A stretch of DNA of 28,735 bases from NCBI GenBank assembly GCA_013138555.1, contig WTCN01000269.1, forward strand, positions 1 through 28,735, written 5' to 3'. A model generated the notes under the pieces. That model was not told the DNA's origin. It was given only the letters and a program-made list of their open reading frames with translations, and ran no database searches. The stretch comes from Methyloprofundus sp. GTDB lineage: Bacteria; Pseudomonadota; Gammaproteobacteria; Methylococcales; Methylomonadaceae. Made by a program: the position numbers and the translations under genes. Positions 7,522-14,772 of this stretch are shown piece after piece (position 1 is the first letter of the stretch; each line of letters opens with the position of its first letter).

Positions 7522-8715
7522 ATGAAAGATTTATTATTTCTGGTGCACCGAATACCCTACCCCCCGAATAAAGGGGATAAAATCCGCTCATATAATTTTC
7601 TTAAGGGTTTAGCTAAGCATTACAATATCCATTTAGTCGCTTTTATTGATGACCCTGAAGATTGGCAGTATGTTGCTAAAATTGAAGAGTTAACGGTTTC
7701 TTCATTATTGCTTAACCTTAATTCTTCATTTGCTAAAATAAAAAGTCTAACGGGCCTGTTGACTCATAAGGCATTGAGTTTGCCTTATTATCAGTCTGGG
7801 AAGGTACAAGACTGGGTTGATGAAACGATTTCTGAGAAGTCAATAGAAAAAGTTTTTATATATTCTTCAGCAATGGCTCAATATGTTGAGAAATATCCTC
7901 AGCTTGATGTTGTTATTGATTTTGTCGATGTTGACTCTGATAAATGGTTACAATATTCGCAGAAAGCAAGCTGGCCGATGAACTGGGTGTATCGACGGGA
8001 AGCAAAATTATTGCTGGAGTATGATGCGGGCGTTGCGACAGCTGCACAGATGAGTGCTTTTGTTTCTGAAGAAGAGTCATTATTGTTTGCACGCCTAGTG
8101 GATATGGGGGCGGATAAAATAACGTATGTCAATAATGGCGTTGATATTGTTTTTTTTGATCCTTTCAGGCAATTTGTAACGCCGTATGCCGATGATAAGA
8201 ACATCATTGTCTTTACGGGTGCAATGGACTACTGGGCTAATATTGATGCAGTCATGTGGTTTGTTGATAAGGTCTTTCCGCAGATAAAGCGTGAATGCAG
8301 TGATGCAAGGTTTTATATTGTAGGTTCTAATCCTGCAAAAGAAGTGCTTCAGCTGGCAAATGTAGAGGGTGTATCTGTCACCGGAAGAGTTGACGATATT
8401 CGCCCCTTTTTATTATTTTCTAAGGTGGTGGTTGCGCCCTTGTTGATTGCACGTGGTATTCAAAATAAAATATTAGAAGCGATGGCGATGGGTAAAAGAG
8501 TTGTGGCAACACCTCAGGCAATTGAAGGCATTACGCTAGAGAGCCAGGAGGTCTATGTGACTGAAAAAGCAACAGACTTTGCCGGGCAAGTGCTTAGTCA
8601 TTTAAACAGTACCGAAGCAGGCTATTGTTCATCAGTAAACCGTGATTTTGTAACAGAAAATTATAGCTGGAGTGCTAGTCATAAGCGATTATTGCAGATT
8701 ATTGATTGTGATTAA
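7522..8715 (+). CDS. Glycosyltransferase, XrtA/PEP-CTERM-associated type 1 (GT-B)
   Basis: This 397-residue GT-B glycosyltransferase belongs to the first of three sugar-transferase families that accompany XrtA EPS loci. The N-terminus MKDLLFLVHRIPYPPNKGDK with IRSYNFLKGLA is characteristic. The C-terminal nucleotide-sugar domain shows FTGAMDYWANIDAV, FYIVGSNP, VTGRVDDIRPFL and the end motif IQNKILEAMAMGKRVVATPQAIEG with the expected Glu. It acts at the cytoplasmic face of the inner membrane, adding a sugar to the lipid-linked EPS repeat; donor and acceptor are unknown. It opens the second plus-strand block after the antisense gene and is followed by wecB after 19 bases. Confidence 0.9.
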   Translation: MKDLLFLVHRIPYPPNKGDKIRSYNFLKGLAKHYNIHLVAFIDDPEDWQYVAKIEELTVSSLLLNLNSSFAKIKSLTGLLTHKALSLPYYQSGKVQDWVDETISEKSIEKVFIYSSAMAQYVEKYPQLDVVIDFVDVDSDKWLQYSQKASWPMNWVYRREAKLLLEYDAGVATAAQMSAFVSEEESLLFARLVDMGADKITYVNNGVDIVFFDPFRQFVTPYADDKNIIVFTGAMDYWANIDAVMWFVDKVFPQIKRECSDARFYIVGSNPAKEVLQLANVEGVSVTGRVDDIRPFLLFSKVVVAPLLIARGIQNKILEAMAMGKRVVATPQAIEGITLESQEVYVTEKATDFAGQVLSHLNSTEAGYCSSVNRDFVTENYSWSASHKRLLQIIDCD

Positions 8716-8734
8716 AAGATAAGGGCCGTTAAAA

Positions 8735-9862
8735 GTGGAAAAAAAAAGAATTTTAATTATTTTTGGTACGCGACCTGAGGCCATAAAAATGGCACCTGTG
8801 GTTAAAGCGTTTCAAAATGATGAGCGCTTTGAAACAAAAGTGTGTGTTACAGCTCAGCATAGAGATATGCTTGATCAAGTACTGGGATTATTCTCTATTG
8901 AGCCTGATTATGATCTGGATATTATGCGCCAGAATCAAGGTCTTACAGGGATAACCTGTGCAATATTAACGGGCCTGGAAGCAGTGTTACAGGACTTTTC
9001 GCCTGACAGGGTTTTAGTGCATGGCGATACCTCAACGACTTTTGCGACGAGTCTAGCAGCTTATTACCAAAAAATTGCTGTGGGGCATGTAGAAGCTGGT
9101 TTGCGTACACATAATATTTATTCGCCCTGGCCTGAAGAGGCAAATCGGAAACTAACAGGAGCTTTGGCTGATTTACATTTTGCGCCGACTGATACCGCCA
9201 GGGATAATTTATTACAGGAAAATGTGCCAGATAAAAATATTAGTGTAACGGGTAATACTGTGATTGATGCCCTGTGTCATGTTGAAGAGTCAATCAGAAA
9301 TAACAGGCAATTACGCACTGAGTTAGCCGGTCGTTTTCCTTTTATCAATGCCGATAAAAAAATTATTTTAGTGACCGGGCATAGGCGTGAAAGTTTTGGT
9401 GATGGCTTTGAAAATATTTGTCAGGCCCTTAGAGAGTTAGCACGGCGTGAGGATATCCAGATTATTTACCCGGTACACCTTAACCCGCATGTCCGAGAGC
9501 CTGTCAATCGTTTATTGAAAGATATACAACATGTGCACCTTATCGAACCACAAGATTACCTCCCTTTTGTTTACTTAATGATGCAGGCGCATATTATATT
9601 AACAGACTCGGGTGGTATTCAGGAAGAAGCGCCTTCTTTAGGTAAGCCGGTATTGGTGATGCGAGACACCACAGAGCGTCCAGAGGCTGTGACAGCAGGA
9701 ACGGTTAAACTGGTAGGAGCAAATAAAATAAAAATTATTAACAATGTAGCATTACTTTTAGACAATCAAGAGGAGTATCGTAAAATGAGTTTCGCTCATA
9801 ACCCCTATGGTGACGGTAAGGCAAGTCAACGAATTGTAGAGGGAGTAGCAGTACATGCATAA
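8735..9862 (+). CDS. wecB: UDP-N-acetylglucosamine 2-epimerase (non-hydrolysing)
   Basis: The enzyme converts UDP-GlcNAc to UDP-ManNAc in the cytosol. The 375-residue protein matches the family along its length: FGTRPEAIKMAP at the N-terminus, TAQHRDMLDQVL, LVHGDTSTTFA, GHVEAGLRT, PWPEEANRK, VTGNTVIDAL, VTGHRRESFG, and DSGGIQEEAPSLGKPVLVMR with TTERPEAV. The start is a GTG at 8735 preceded by AAGGG (8721-8725) at good spacing. Its stop overlaps the start of wecC (ATGCATAA), indicating translational coupling, and the two together supply UDP-ManNAcA for the EPS. Confidence 0.96.
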   Translation: MEKKRILIIFGTRPEAIKMAPVVKAFQNDERFETKVCVTAQHRDMLDQVLGLFSIEPDYDLDIMRQNQGLTGITCAILTGLEAVLQDFSPDRVLVHGDTSTTFATSLAAYYQKIAVGHVEAGLRTHNIYSPWPEEANRKLTGALADLHFAPTDTARDNLLQENVPDKNISVTGNTVIDALCHVEESIRNNRQLRTELAGRFPFINADKKIILVTGHRRESFGDGFENICQALRELARREDIQIIYPVHLNPHVREPVNRLLKDIQHVHLIEPQDYLPFVYLMMQAHIILTDSGGIQEEAPSLGKPVLVMRDTTERPEAVTAGTVKLVGANKIKIINNVALLLDNQEEYRKMSFAHNPYGDGKASQRIVEGVAVHA

Positions 9863-11111
9863 AACAGCCTTTAATAAAGTATCTGTTATTGGTTTAGGGT
9901 ATATAGGTTTGCCAACAGCTGCCGTTATCGCCTCAAGAGGGATCGAAGTGATCGGGGTAGATGTTTCCCGGCATGCTGTCGATACCATCAACCAAGGTAA
10001 AATTCATATTGTAGAACCTGACCTGGATATGCTGGTGCAAAGTGCTGTGACAACAGGGAAGTTAAGGGCAAGCACCGAACCAGAAGCGGCGGATGTGTTT
10101 ATGATTGCGGTACCTACTCCCTTTTCTGATGGGCATAAGCCAGATGTTTCTTATATAGAGGCGGCAGTCAAGGCGATTGCACCTGTTTTACAAAAAGGTA
10201 ATTTGGTTATTCTGGAATCGACTTCACCTGTGGGCACAACGGAAAAAATGTCTGAATGGATGAGTGAAATAAGAAATGATCTCAAGTTTCCGCATCAGAA
10301 CGGAGAGCAGGCAGATATTCAAATTGCGCATTGCCCAGAACGCGTATTACCCGGTTATGTAATACAGGAATTAGTGTCTAATGATCGGGTTATCGGTGGT
10401 TTAACACCGTTCTGTGCCGAGCAGGCTAAAGCTTTATATGAGGTTTTTGTTAAAGCTAGCTGCATTATTACGGATGCACGCACAGCAGAAATGGCAAAGT
10501 TAACAGAAAATTCATTTCGCGATGTTAATATTGCTTTTGCCAATGAGTTATCCATTATTTGTGATAAATTAAATATCAATGTATGGGAATTAATCAAGCT
10601 GGCAAATCGGCATCCGCGGGTGAGCATCTTAAAGCCAGGACCCGGTGTGGGGGGGCATTGTATTGCGGTAGACCCCTGGTTTATTGTGGATTCGGCTCCA
10701 GATGAGGCGCAATTAATCAGGACGGCACGAGAGGTTAATGATGGCAAGCCTGAATTCGTACTGGAAAAAATCCGTAAAGTGGCTGGAGAATTTAAACAGC
10801 CTAAAATAGCGTTATTGGGTTTGGCATTTAAGGCGGATATAGATGATTTAAGAGAGAGTCCTGCGGTGGGGATTGCGCAAAAAGTGATACAGGAAGCTTG
10901 TGCAGAAGTACTTATTGTAGAACCACATATAAATGAATTACCTGCTAAGCTGCAAGGAGACAATGTAAAACTTGTTAGCCTGGCTGACAGTCTGGGTGAG
11001 GCGAATATTATCGTGACCTTAACCGACCACACGGTTTTTAAGCAAGTAAAACAGTCTGTGCTGCAGGAAAAAGTGATTATTGATGCGCGTGGAATTTGGG
11101 AGAAGGATTAA
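9855..11111 (+). CDS. wecC: UDP-N-acetyl-D-mannosamine dehydrogenase
   Basis: The enzyme oxidises UDP-ManNAc to UDP-ManNAcA with two NAD+. The 418-residue protein has the N-terminal Rossmann motif GLGYIGLPTAAV, the middle-domain EMAKLTENSFRDVNIAFANE, and the active-site motif PGVGGHCIAVDPWF with catalytic Cys at about residue 269. The C-terminal UDP-binding domain carries LLGLAFKADIDDLRESPAV. The RDVNIAFANEL and HPRVSILKPGPGV stretches fit WecC rather than UDP-glucose dehydrogenase. It overlaps wecB by eight bases and is followed after three bases by a second, different dehydrogenase. Confidence 0.94.
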   Translation: MHKTAFNKVSVIGLGYIGLPTAAVIASRGIEVIGVDVSRHAVDTINQGKIHIVEPDLDMLVQSAVTTGKLRASTEPEAADVFMIAVPTPFSDGHKPDVSYIEAAVKAIAPVLQKGNLVILESTSPVGTTEKMSEWMSEIRNDLKFPHQNGEQADIQIAHCPERVLPGYVIQELVSNDRVIGGLTPFCAEQAKALYEVFVKASCIITDARTAEMAKLTENSFRDVNIAFANELSIICDKLNINVWELIKLANRHPRVSILKPGPGVGGHCIAVDPWFIVDSAPDEAQLIRTAREVNDGKPEFVLEKIRKVAGEFKQPKIALLGLAFKADIDDLRESPAVGIAQKVIQEACAEVLIVEPHINELPAKLQGDNVKLVSLADSLGEANIIVTLTDHTVFKQVKQSVLQEKVIIDARGIWEKD

Positions 11112-11114
11112 ATA

Positions 11115-12386
11115 ATGTTAGAAAATACAAATATTGCCATGATTGGCTTGGGTTACGTGGGCCTGCCTTTGGCCGTGGAATTTGGTAAACAATATACAAC
11201 ACTAGGCTTTGATATTAATCAGGCACGGGTTGATGAGTTAAAAACAGGGCATGATCATACTTTAGAAGTCAGTGATGAGGAGTTAAAAGAGGCGATACAT
11301 TTAAGCTACACGGCTGATATTGAAGACATCAAGCAGTGCAATATTTATATAGTTACCGTTCCAACACCGATTGATGAATATAAGCAGCCTGATTTAACAC
11401 CATTGGAAAAAGCCAGTGCTTTGCTGGGAAAAGTGATTCAGCAGGATGATATTATTATTTATGAATCGACTGTTTATCCCGGTGCAACGGAAGAAGTCTG
11501 TGTGCCTATTTTAGAGCAGGTTTCAGGCTTGGCTTTTAATCAAGGTTTTTTTGTAGGCTATAGTCCGGAACGAATTAATCCGGGAGATAAGGAACACCGG
11601 GTTACCAATATTTTGAAAGTGACGGCTGGCTCGACCGAGGCAGTTGCGGAAAAAGTTGACCAGCTCTATCAGAGTGTTATTACTGCAGGCACACATAAAG
11701 CGAGTAGCATTAAGGTCGCCGAAGCGGCAAAAGTGATTGAAAATACGCAACGTGATGTTAATATTGCTCTGATCAATGAACTCGCGTTGATTTTTAATCG
11801 CCTGGGTATTGATACTGAAGAAGTATTGCTCGCTGCGGGAACAAAGTGGAACTTCTTGCCTTTCCGTCCTGGCCTGGTGGGGGGACATTGTATTGGTGTA
11901 GATCCTTATTATTTAACCTATAAGGCACAATCCATTGGCTATAATCCAGAAATTATTTTGTCTGGAAGGCGCATCAATGATGGCATGGGGGAATATGTTG
12001 TATCACGGTTGATTAAGCTTATGCTACGTAATCGTCTACATGTGCAAGCATCAGATGTGTTAATTATGGGTTTGACCTTTAAGGAAAACTGTCCTGATTT
12101 GCGCAATACACGCGTTGTGGATATTATCAAGGAGTTACAGACTTATGGTGTTAATATTCATGTATATGATCCGTGGGTTGATGCTGATGAGGCATTTGAA
12201 GAGTATGGCATTAGGCCGATAGCAACGATGGAAGAGGGTAAGTTTGATGCTATTTTACTCGCCGTTGCGCATGAGCAATTTAAGCAGATGGATATCAAGC
12301 AAATCAGAGCTTTAGGTAAGGCTGATTCAGTTGTTTATGATCTTAAATACCTGTTCCCTGCAGATCAGACAGACGAGCGTTTATAA
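11115..12386 (+). CDS. tviB: Nucleotide-sugar 6-dehydrogenase, TviB/WbpA-like (UDP-HexNAc)
   Basis: The 423-residue protein belongs to the Vi-polysaccharide VipA/TviB subgroup, which oxidises UDP-GlcNAc (or UDP-GalNAc) to the uronic acid. Motifs are GLGYVGLPLAVEFG at the N-terminus, the subgroup-typical DELKTGHDHTLEVSDEEL, YESTVYPGATEEVCVP, VGYSPERINPGDKEH, and the catalytic loop GLVGGHCIGVDPYYL with Cys at about 259, followed by MGLTFKENCPDLRNTRVVDI. It sits three bases after wecC, so the locus encodes two distinct HexNAc dehydrogenases. Exact substrate is inferred from similarity to known family motifs; the gene symbol is by family resemblance. Confidence 0.88.
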   Translation: MLENTNIAMIGLGYVGLPLAVEFGKQYTTLGFDINQARVDELKTGHDHTLEVSDEELKEAIHLSYTADIEDIKQCNIYIVTVPTPIDEYKQPDLTPLEKASALLGKVIQQDDIIIYESTVYPGATEEVCVPILEQVSGLAFNQGFFVGYSPERINPGDKEHRVTNILKVTAGSTEAVAEKVDQLYQSVITAGTHKASSIKVAEAAKVIENTQRDVNIALINELALIFNRLGIDTEEVLLAAGTKWNFLPFRPGLVGGHCIGVDPYYLTYKAQSIGYNPEIILSGRRINDGMGEYVVSRLIKLMLRNRLHVQASDVLIMGLTFKENCPDLRNTRVVDIIKELQTYGVNIHVYDPWVDADEAFEEYGIRPIATMEEGKFDAILLAVAHEQFKQMDIKQIRALGKADSVVYDLKYLFPADQTDERL

Positions 12387-12387
12387 T

Positions 12388-13392
12388 ATGAAAATAATGG
12401 TGACTGGCACAGCCGGTTTTATAGGTAATCACCTCGCGATAAAGCTATTGGAGCGTGGTGATGAAGTGATTGGTATTGATAATTTAAATGATTATTATGA
12501 TGTTAATTTAAAATTAGCACGTTTAGAGCGTATAAAAGATCACCCTAACTTCACCGATGTCAGAGCTGATATTTCTGATAGAGAGTGCATGGAACAGCTG
12601 TTTAAAGAGCATCAGCCGCAACGGGTTGTTAATCTGGCTGCTCAGGCGGGTGTACGCTATTCTATCGAAAACCCCCATGCGTATATAGAAAGCAATATTG
12701 TGGGTTTTCTTAATATATTAGAAGGTTGTCGGCATAATAATGTCGAGCATCTGGTGTATGCATCCAGTAGCTCTGTTTATGGTGCGAACGAAAGCATGCC
12801 ATTTTCGGTGCATGATAATGTTGATCATCCCTTAAGCCTTTATGCCGCGTCTAAAAAATCCAATGAATTAATGGCGCATACCTACAGTAACCTGTATGAT
12901 TTGCCGACCACGGGTTTGCGCTTCTTTACCGTTTATGGTCCCTGGGGACGGCCTGATATGGCCTTGTTTCTGTTCACCAAAGCGATAAAAGAAGGTAAAA
13001 AAATTCAGGTGTTTAACTATGGTAAGCATCGTAGAGACTTTACCTATATAGATGATATTGTTGAAGGTGTTATTAGAACACTGGATAATGTCGCCCAGCC
13101 TAATCCCGACTGGAGTGGTAAAAATCCAGACTCAGGCACCAGCAAAGCGCCTTGGCGTGTTTATAATATTGGTAATCAGAGCCCTGTCGAATTAATGGAT
13201 TATATCGAGACGCTGGAAAAATATTTAGGTAAAACGGCTGAAAAAGAGCTATTGCCTCTACAGCCAGGAGATGTGCCTGATACCTATGCGGATGTTGAAG
13301 CACTGGTTCAGGATGTTGGCTATAAGCCTGATACAACAATTGAGCAGGGTATAGATAAATTCGTGGCCTGGTACGATAGTTACTATAAATAA
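12388..13392 (+). CDS. NAD-dependent sugar epimerase, CapI/UDP-glucuronate 4-epimerase-like
   Basis: This 334-residue short-chain dehydrogenase/reductase (extended type) starts at the ATG one base after the tviB-like stop; an upstream in-frame extension overlaps the previous gene and was rejected. It has the NAD motif GTAGFIG (residues 7-13), the epimerase stretch DNLNDYYDVNLK that is typical of UDP-glucuronate epimerases, SSSSVYGANESMPF, the catalytic YAASK (Tyr 152, Lys 156), and RFFTVYGPWGRPDMA. Relatives interconvert UDP-GlcA and UDP-GalA; beside a HexNAc dehydrogenase it might act on UDP-GlcNAcA to give the galacto form, as TviC does in Vi antigen synthesis. That substrate choice is inference. 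Confidence 0.9.
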   Translation: MKIMVTGTAGFIGNHLAIKLLERGDEVIGIDNLNDYYDVNLKLARLERIKDHPNFTDVRADISDRECMEQLFKEHQPQRVVNLAAQAGVRYSIENPHAYIESNIVGFLNILEGCRHNNVEHLVYASSSSVYGANESMPFSVHDNVDHPLSLYAASKKSNELMAHTYSNLYDLPTTGLRFFTVYGPWGRPDMALFLFTKAIKEGKKIQVFNYGKHRRDFTYIDDIVEGVIRTLDNVAQPNPDWSGKNPDSGTSKAPWRVYNIGNQSPVELMDYIETLEKYLGKTAEKELLPLQPGDVPDTYADVEALVQDVGYKPDTTIEQGIDKFVAWYDSYYK

Positions 13393-13410
13393 TTGCCACA
13401 GTAGGGCTAT

Positions 13411-13441
13411 GTAGGATGGGCAAAGCGATAGCGTGCCCATC
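13411..13441 (+). repeat. Short hairpin repeat, single-arm relative of GTAGGRTGGGC elements
   Basis: GATGGGCA (13415-13422) pairs with TGCCCATC (13434-13441) around an 11-base loop AAGCGATAGCG, and the element opens with GTAGG. It resembles one arm of the perfect inverted repeat at 20907-20980 (GTAGGGTGGGC) and lies in the 92-base gap before glycosyltransferase 2. Confidence 0.65.
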
Positions 13442-13484
13442 ACTATATCTTGATGAATAATTATTATCGTGATGGTAAATCTCA

Positions 13485-14639
13485 TTGACTAAAGAAATAC
13501 AACAGCCTCCGCTTATTGCTCATGTTATTTATAGGCTAGGTATTGGCGGCCTGGAAAATGGCCTGATTAATTTAATCAACCAAATGCCAGTGAGCAAATA
13601 TCGACATATGATTATTTGTTTAAAAGGTAGCACCCAGTTTCGTGAGCGTCTGCAGCGTGATGATGTGCAGATTATTGATTTACAAAAACAGGATGGTCAG
13701 GATTGGCGCTCATTTGTTTCACTCTATAAAATACTGCTGCAATATAAAGTCGATATTATTCATACGCGAAATTTAGCAGCAATCGAGTATCAAATTCCTG
13801 CTTTTCTGGCGCGGGTAAAGTACCGGGTACATAGTGAGCATGGTTGGGATACCTTTGACCCTGAAGGCAATAACAAGAAATATCAGCTTTTAAGGCGTTT
13901 AATCAGTCCCTTAATCAAGGTATTTATTCCCTTGTCTTTGCATTTGCAGCATTATTTAATTGAAAAAGTGGGTATTTCAGAGCAGAAAATAATAAGAATC
14001 TGTAACGGTGTTGATATAAAAAAGTTTTATCCTGCAAAAACCAGGCATCCTGTCGCTGATTGTCCGCTGTCATTTGATAAAAAAACAGTCACTATTGGGA
14101 CGGTGGGGCGGATGCATGGGGTAAAAGACCAGCTCACTTTAGTCAGAGCCTTTATTGCTTTATTAGAGTCAAATACAGAACTAATAGGTCAACTTAATTT
14201 AATCTTGATCGGTGATGGACCGCTTAAGCAACCGGCTATTGAACTGCTGGAAAATAGCCGGTTACAAAAATATGCCTGGTTACCTGGAGAGCGGGATGAT
14301 ATAGCCGAAATTATGCGCTCACTGGATATTTTTGTACTACCTTCTCAGGCAGAGGGGATTTCTAATACTATTCTGGAAGCGATGGCAACGGGCTTGCCTG
14401 TTATTGCTACAGCAGTGGGGGGCAATACCGAGCTGGTTAAAGTGGGTGAAACGGGGGAGTTAGTGCCCCCTTCAGACCCGGAAGCAATGGCAGCAGCCTT
14501 GCTAACACTGATTGCAGACAAGCAGAAAAGACAACAACAAGGTGAGAACTCACACCAAAGCATTCTGGACAATTTTTCGATACAGGCGATGGTTAATAAA
14601 TATACTGAGGTATATGACTCATTAAGTAGTCGTTTATAA
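13485..14639 (+). CDS. Glycosyltransferase, XrtA/PEP-CTERM-associated type 2 (GT4-like)
   Basis: This 384-residue GT-B enzyme matches the second XrtA sugar-transferase family: PPLIAHVIYRLGIGGLENG at the N-terminus, IIHTRNLAAIEYQ, HSEHGWDTFDPEGNN, ICNGVDIKKFYP, TIGTVGRMHGVKDQ, and the C-terminal EX7E motif AEGISNTILEAMATGLPVI. It would add a sugar to the growing repeat unit at the inner membrane. The start is a TTG at 13485: an in-frame TAA lies at 13476, the next ATG (residue 30) would remove the conserved N-terminus, and a GATGG (13471-13475) sits at a usable distance. Confidence 0.9.
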   Translation: MTKEIQQPPLIAHVIYRLGIGGLENGLINLINQMPVSKYRHMIICLKGSTQFRERLQRDDVQIIDLQKQDGQDWRSFVSLYKILLQYKVDIIHTRNLAAIEYQIPAFLARVKYRVHSEHGWDTFDPEGNNKKYQLLRRLISPLIKVFIPLSLHLQHYLIEKVGISEQKIIRICNGVDIKKFYPAKTRHPVADCPLSFDKKTVTIGTVGRMHGVKDQLTLVRAFIALLESNTELIGQLNLILIGDGPLKQPAIELLENSRLQKYAWLPGERDDIAEIMRSLDIFVLPSQAEGISNTILEAMATGLPVIATAVGGNTELVKVGETGELVPPSDPEAMAAALLTLIADKQKRQQQGENSHQSILDNFSIQAMVNKYTEVYDSLSSRL

Positions 14640-14677
14640 TTATTTTAACAACAAGCAATATAAAGAACTACAAAATA

Positions 14678-14717
14678 ACCACAGAGGGTGTCGAGAGCTC
14701 TCTCTGTTCGCTGTGGT
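14678..14717 (+). other. Hairpin between glycosyltransferase 2 and amidotransferase
   Basis: ACCACAG (14678-14684) can pair with CTGTGGT (14711-14717); alternatively ACAGAG (14681-14686) pairs with CTCTGT (14702-14707). Between them is the self-complementary GAGAGCTCTC. No T-run follows, so this is a palindromic intergenic structure of unclear role, not a standard terminator. Confidence 0.4.
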
Positions 14718-14772
14718 CAAAATGTTAAATCTTTTATGTTCACTTACTTACGACTAAAAAGGAAGCAATCAT

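Noticed and set aside
7899..8207. Minus-strand ORF of 102 residues inside glycosyltransferase 1
   Set aside because: Shadow of a well-supported gene; no ribosome-binding site or recognisable domain.
10355..11032. 225-residue minus-strand ORF
   Set aside because: It lies wholly inside wecC, has no family-like motifs, and its composition is that of a shadow frame.
12331..12387. Upstream extension of the CapI-like epimerase
   Set aside because: It lies within the coding sequence of the preceding dehydrogenase and the NAD-binding fold starts at the ATG at 12388.
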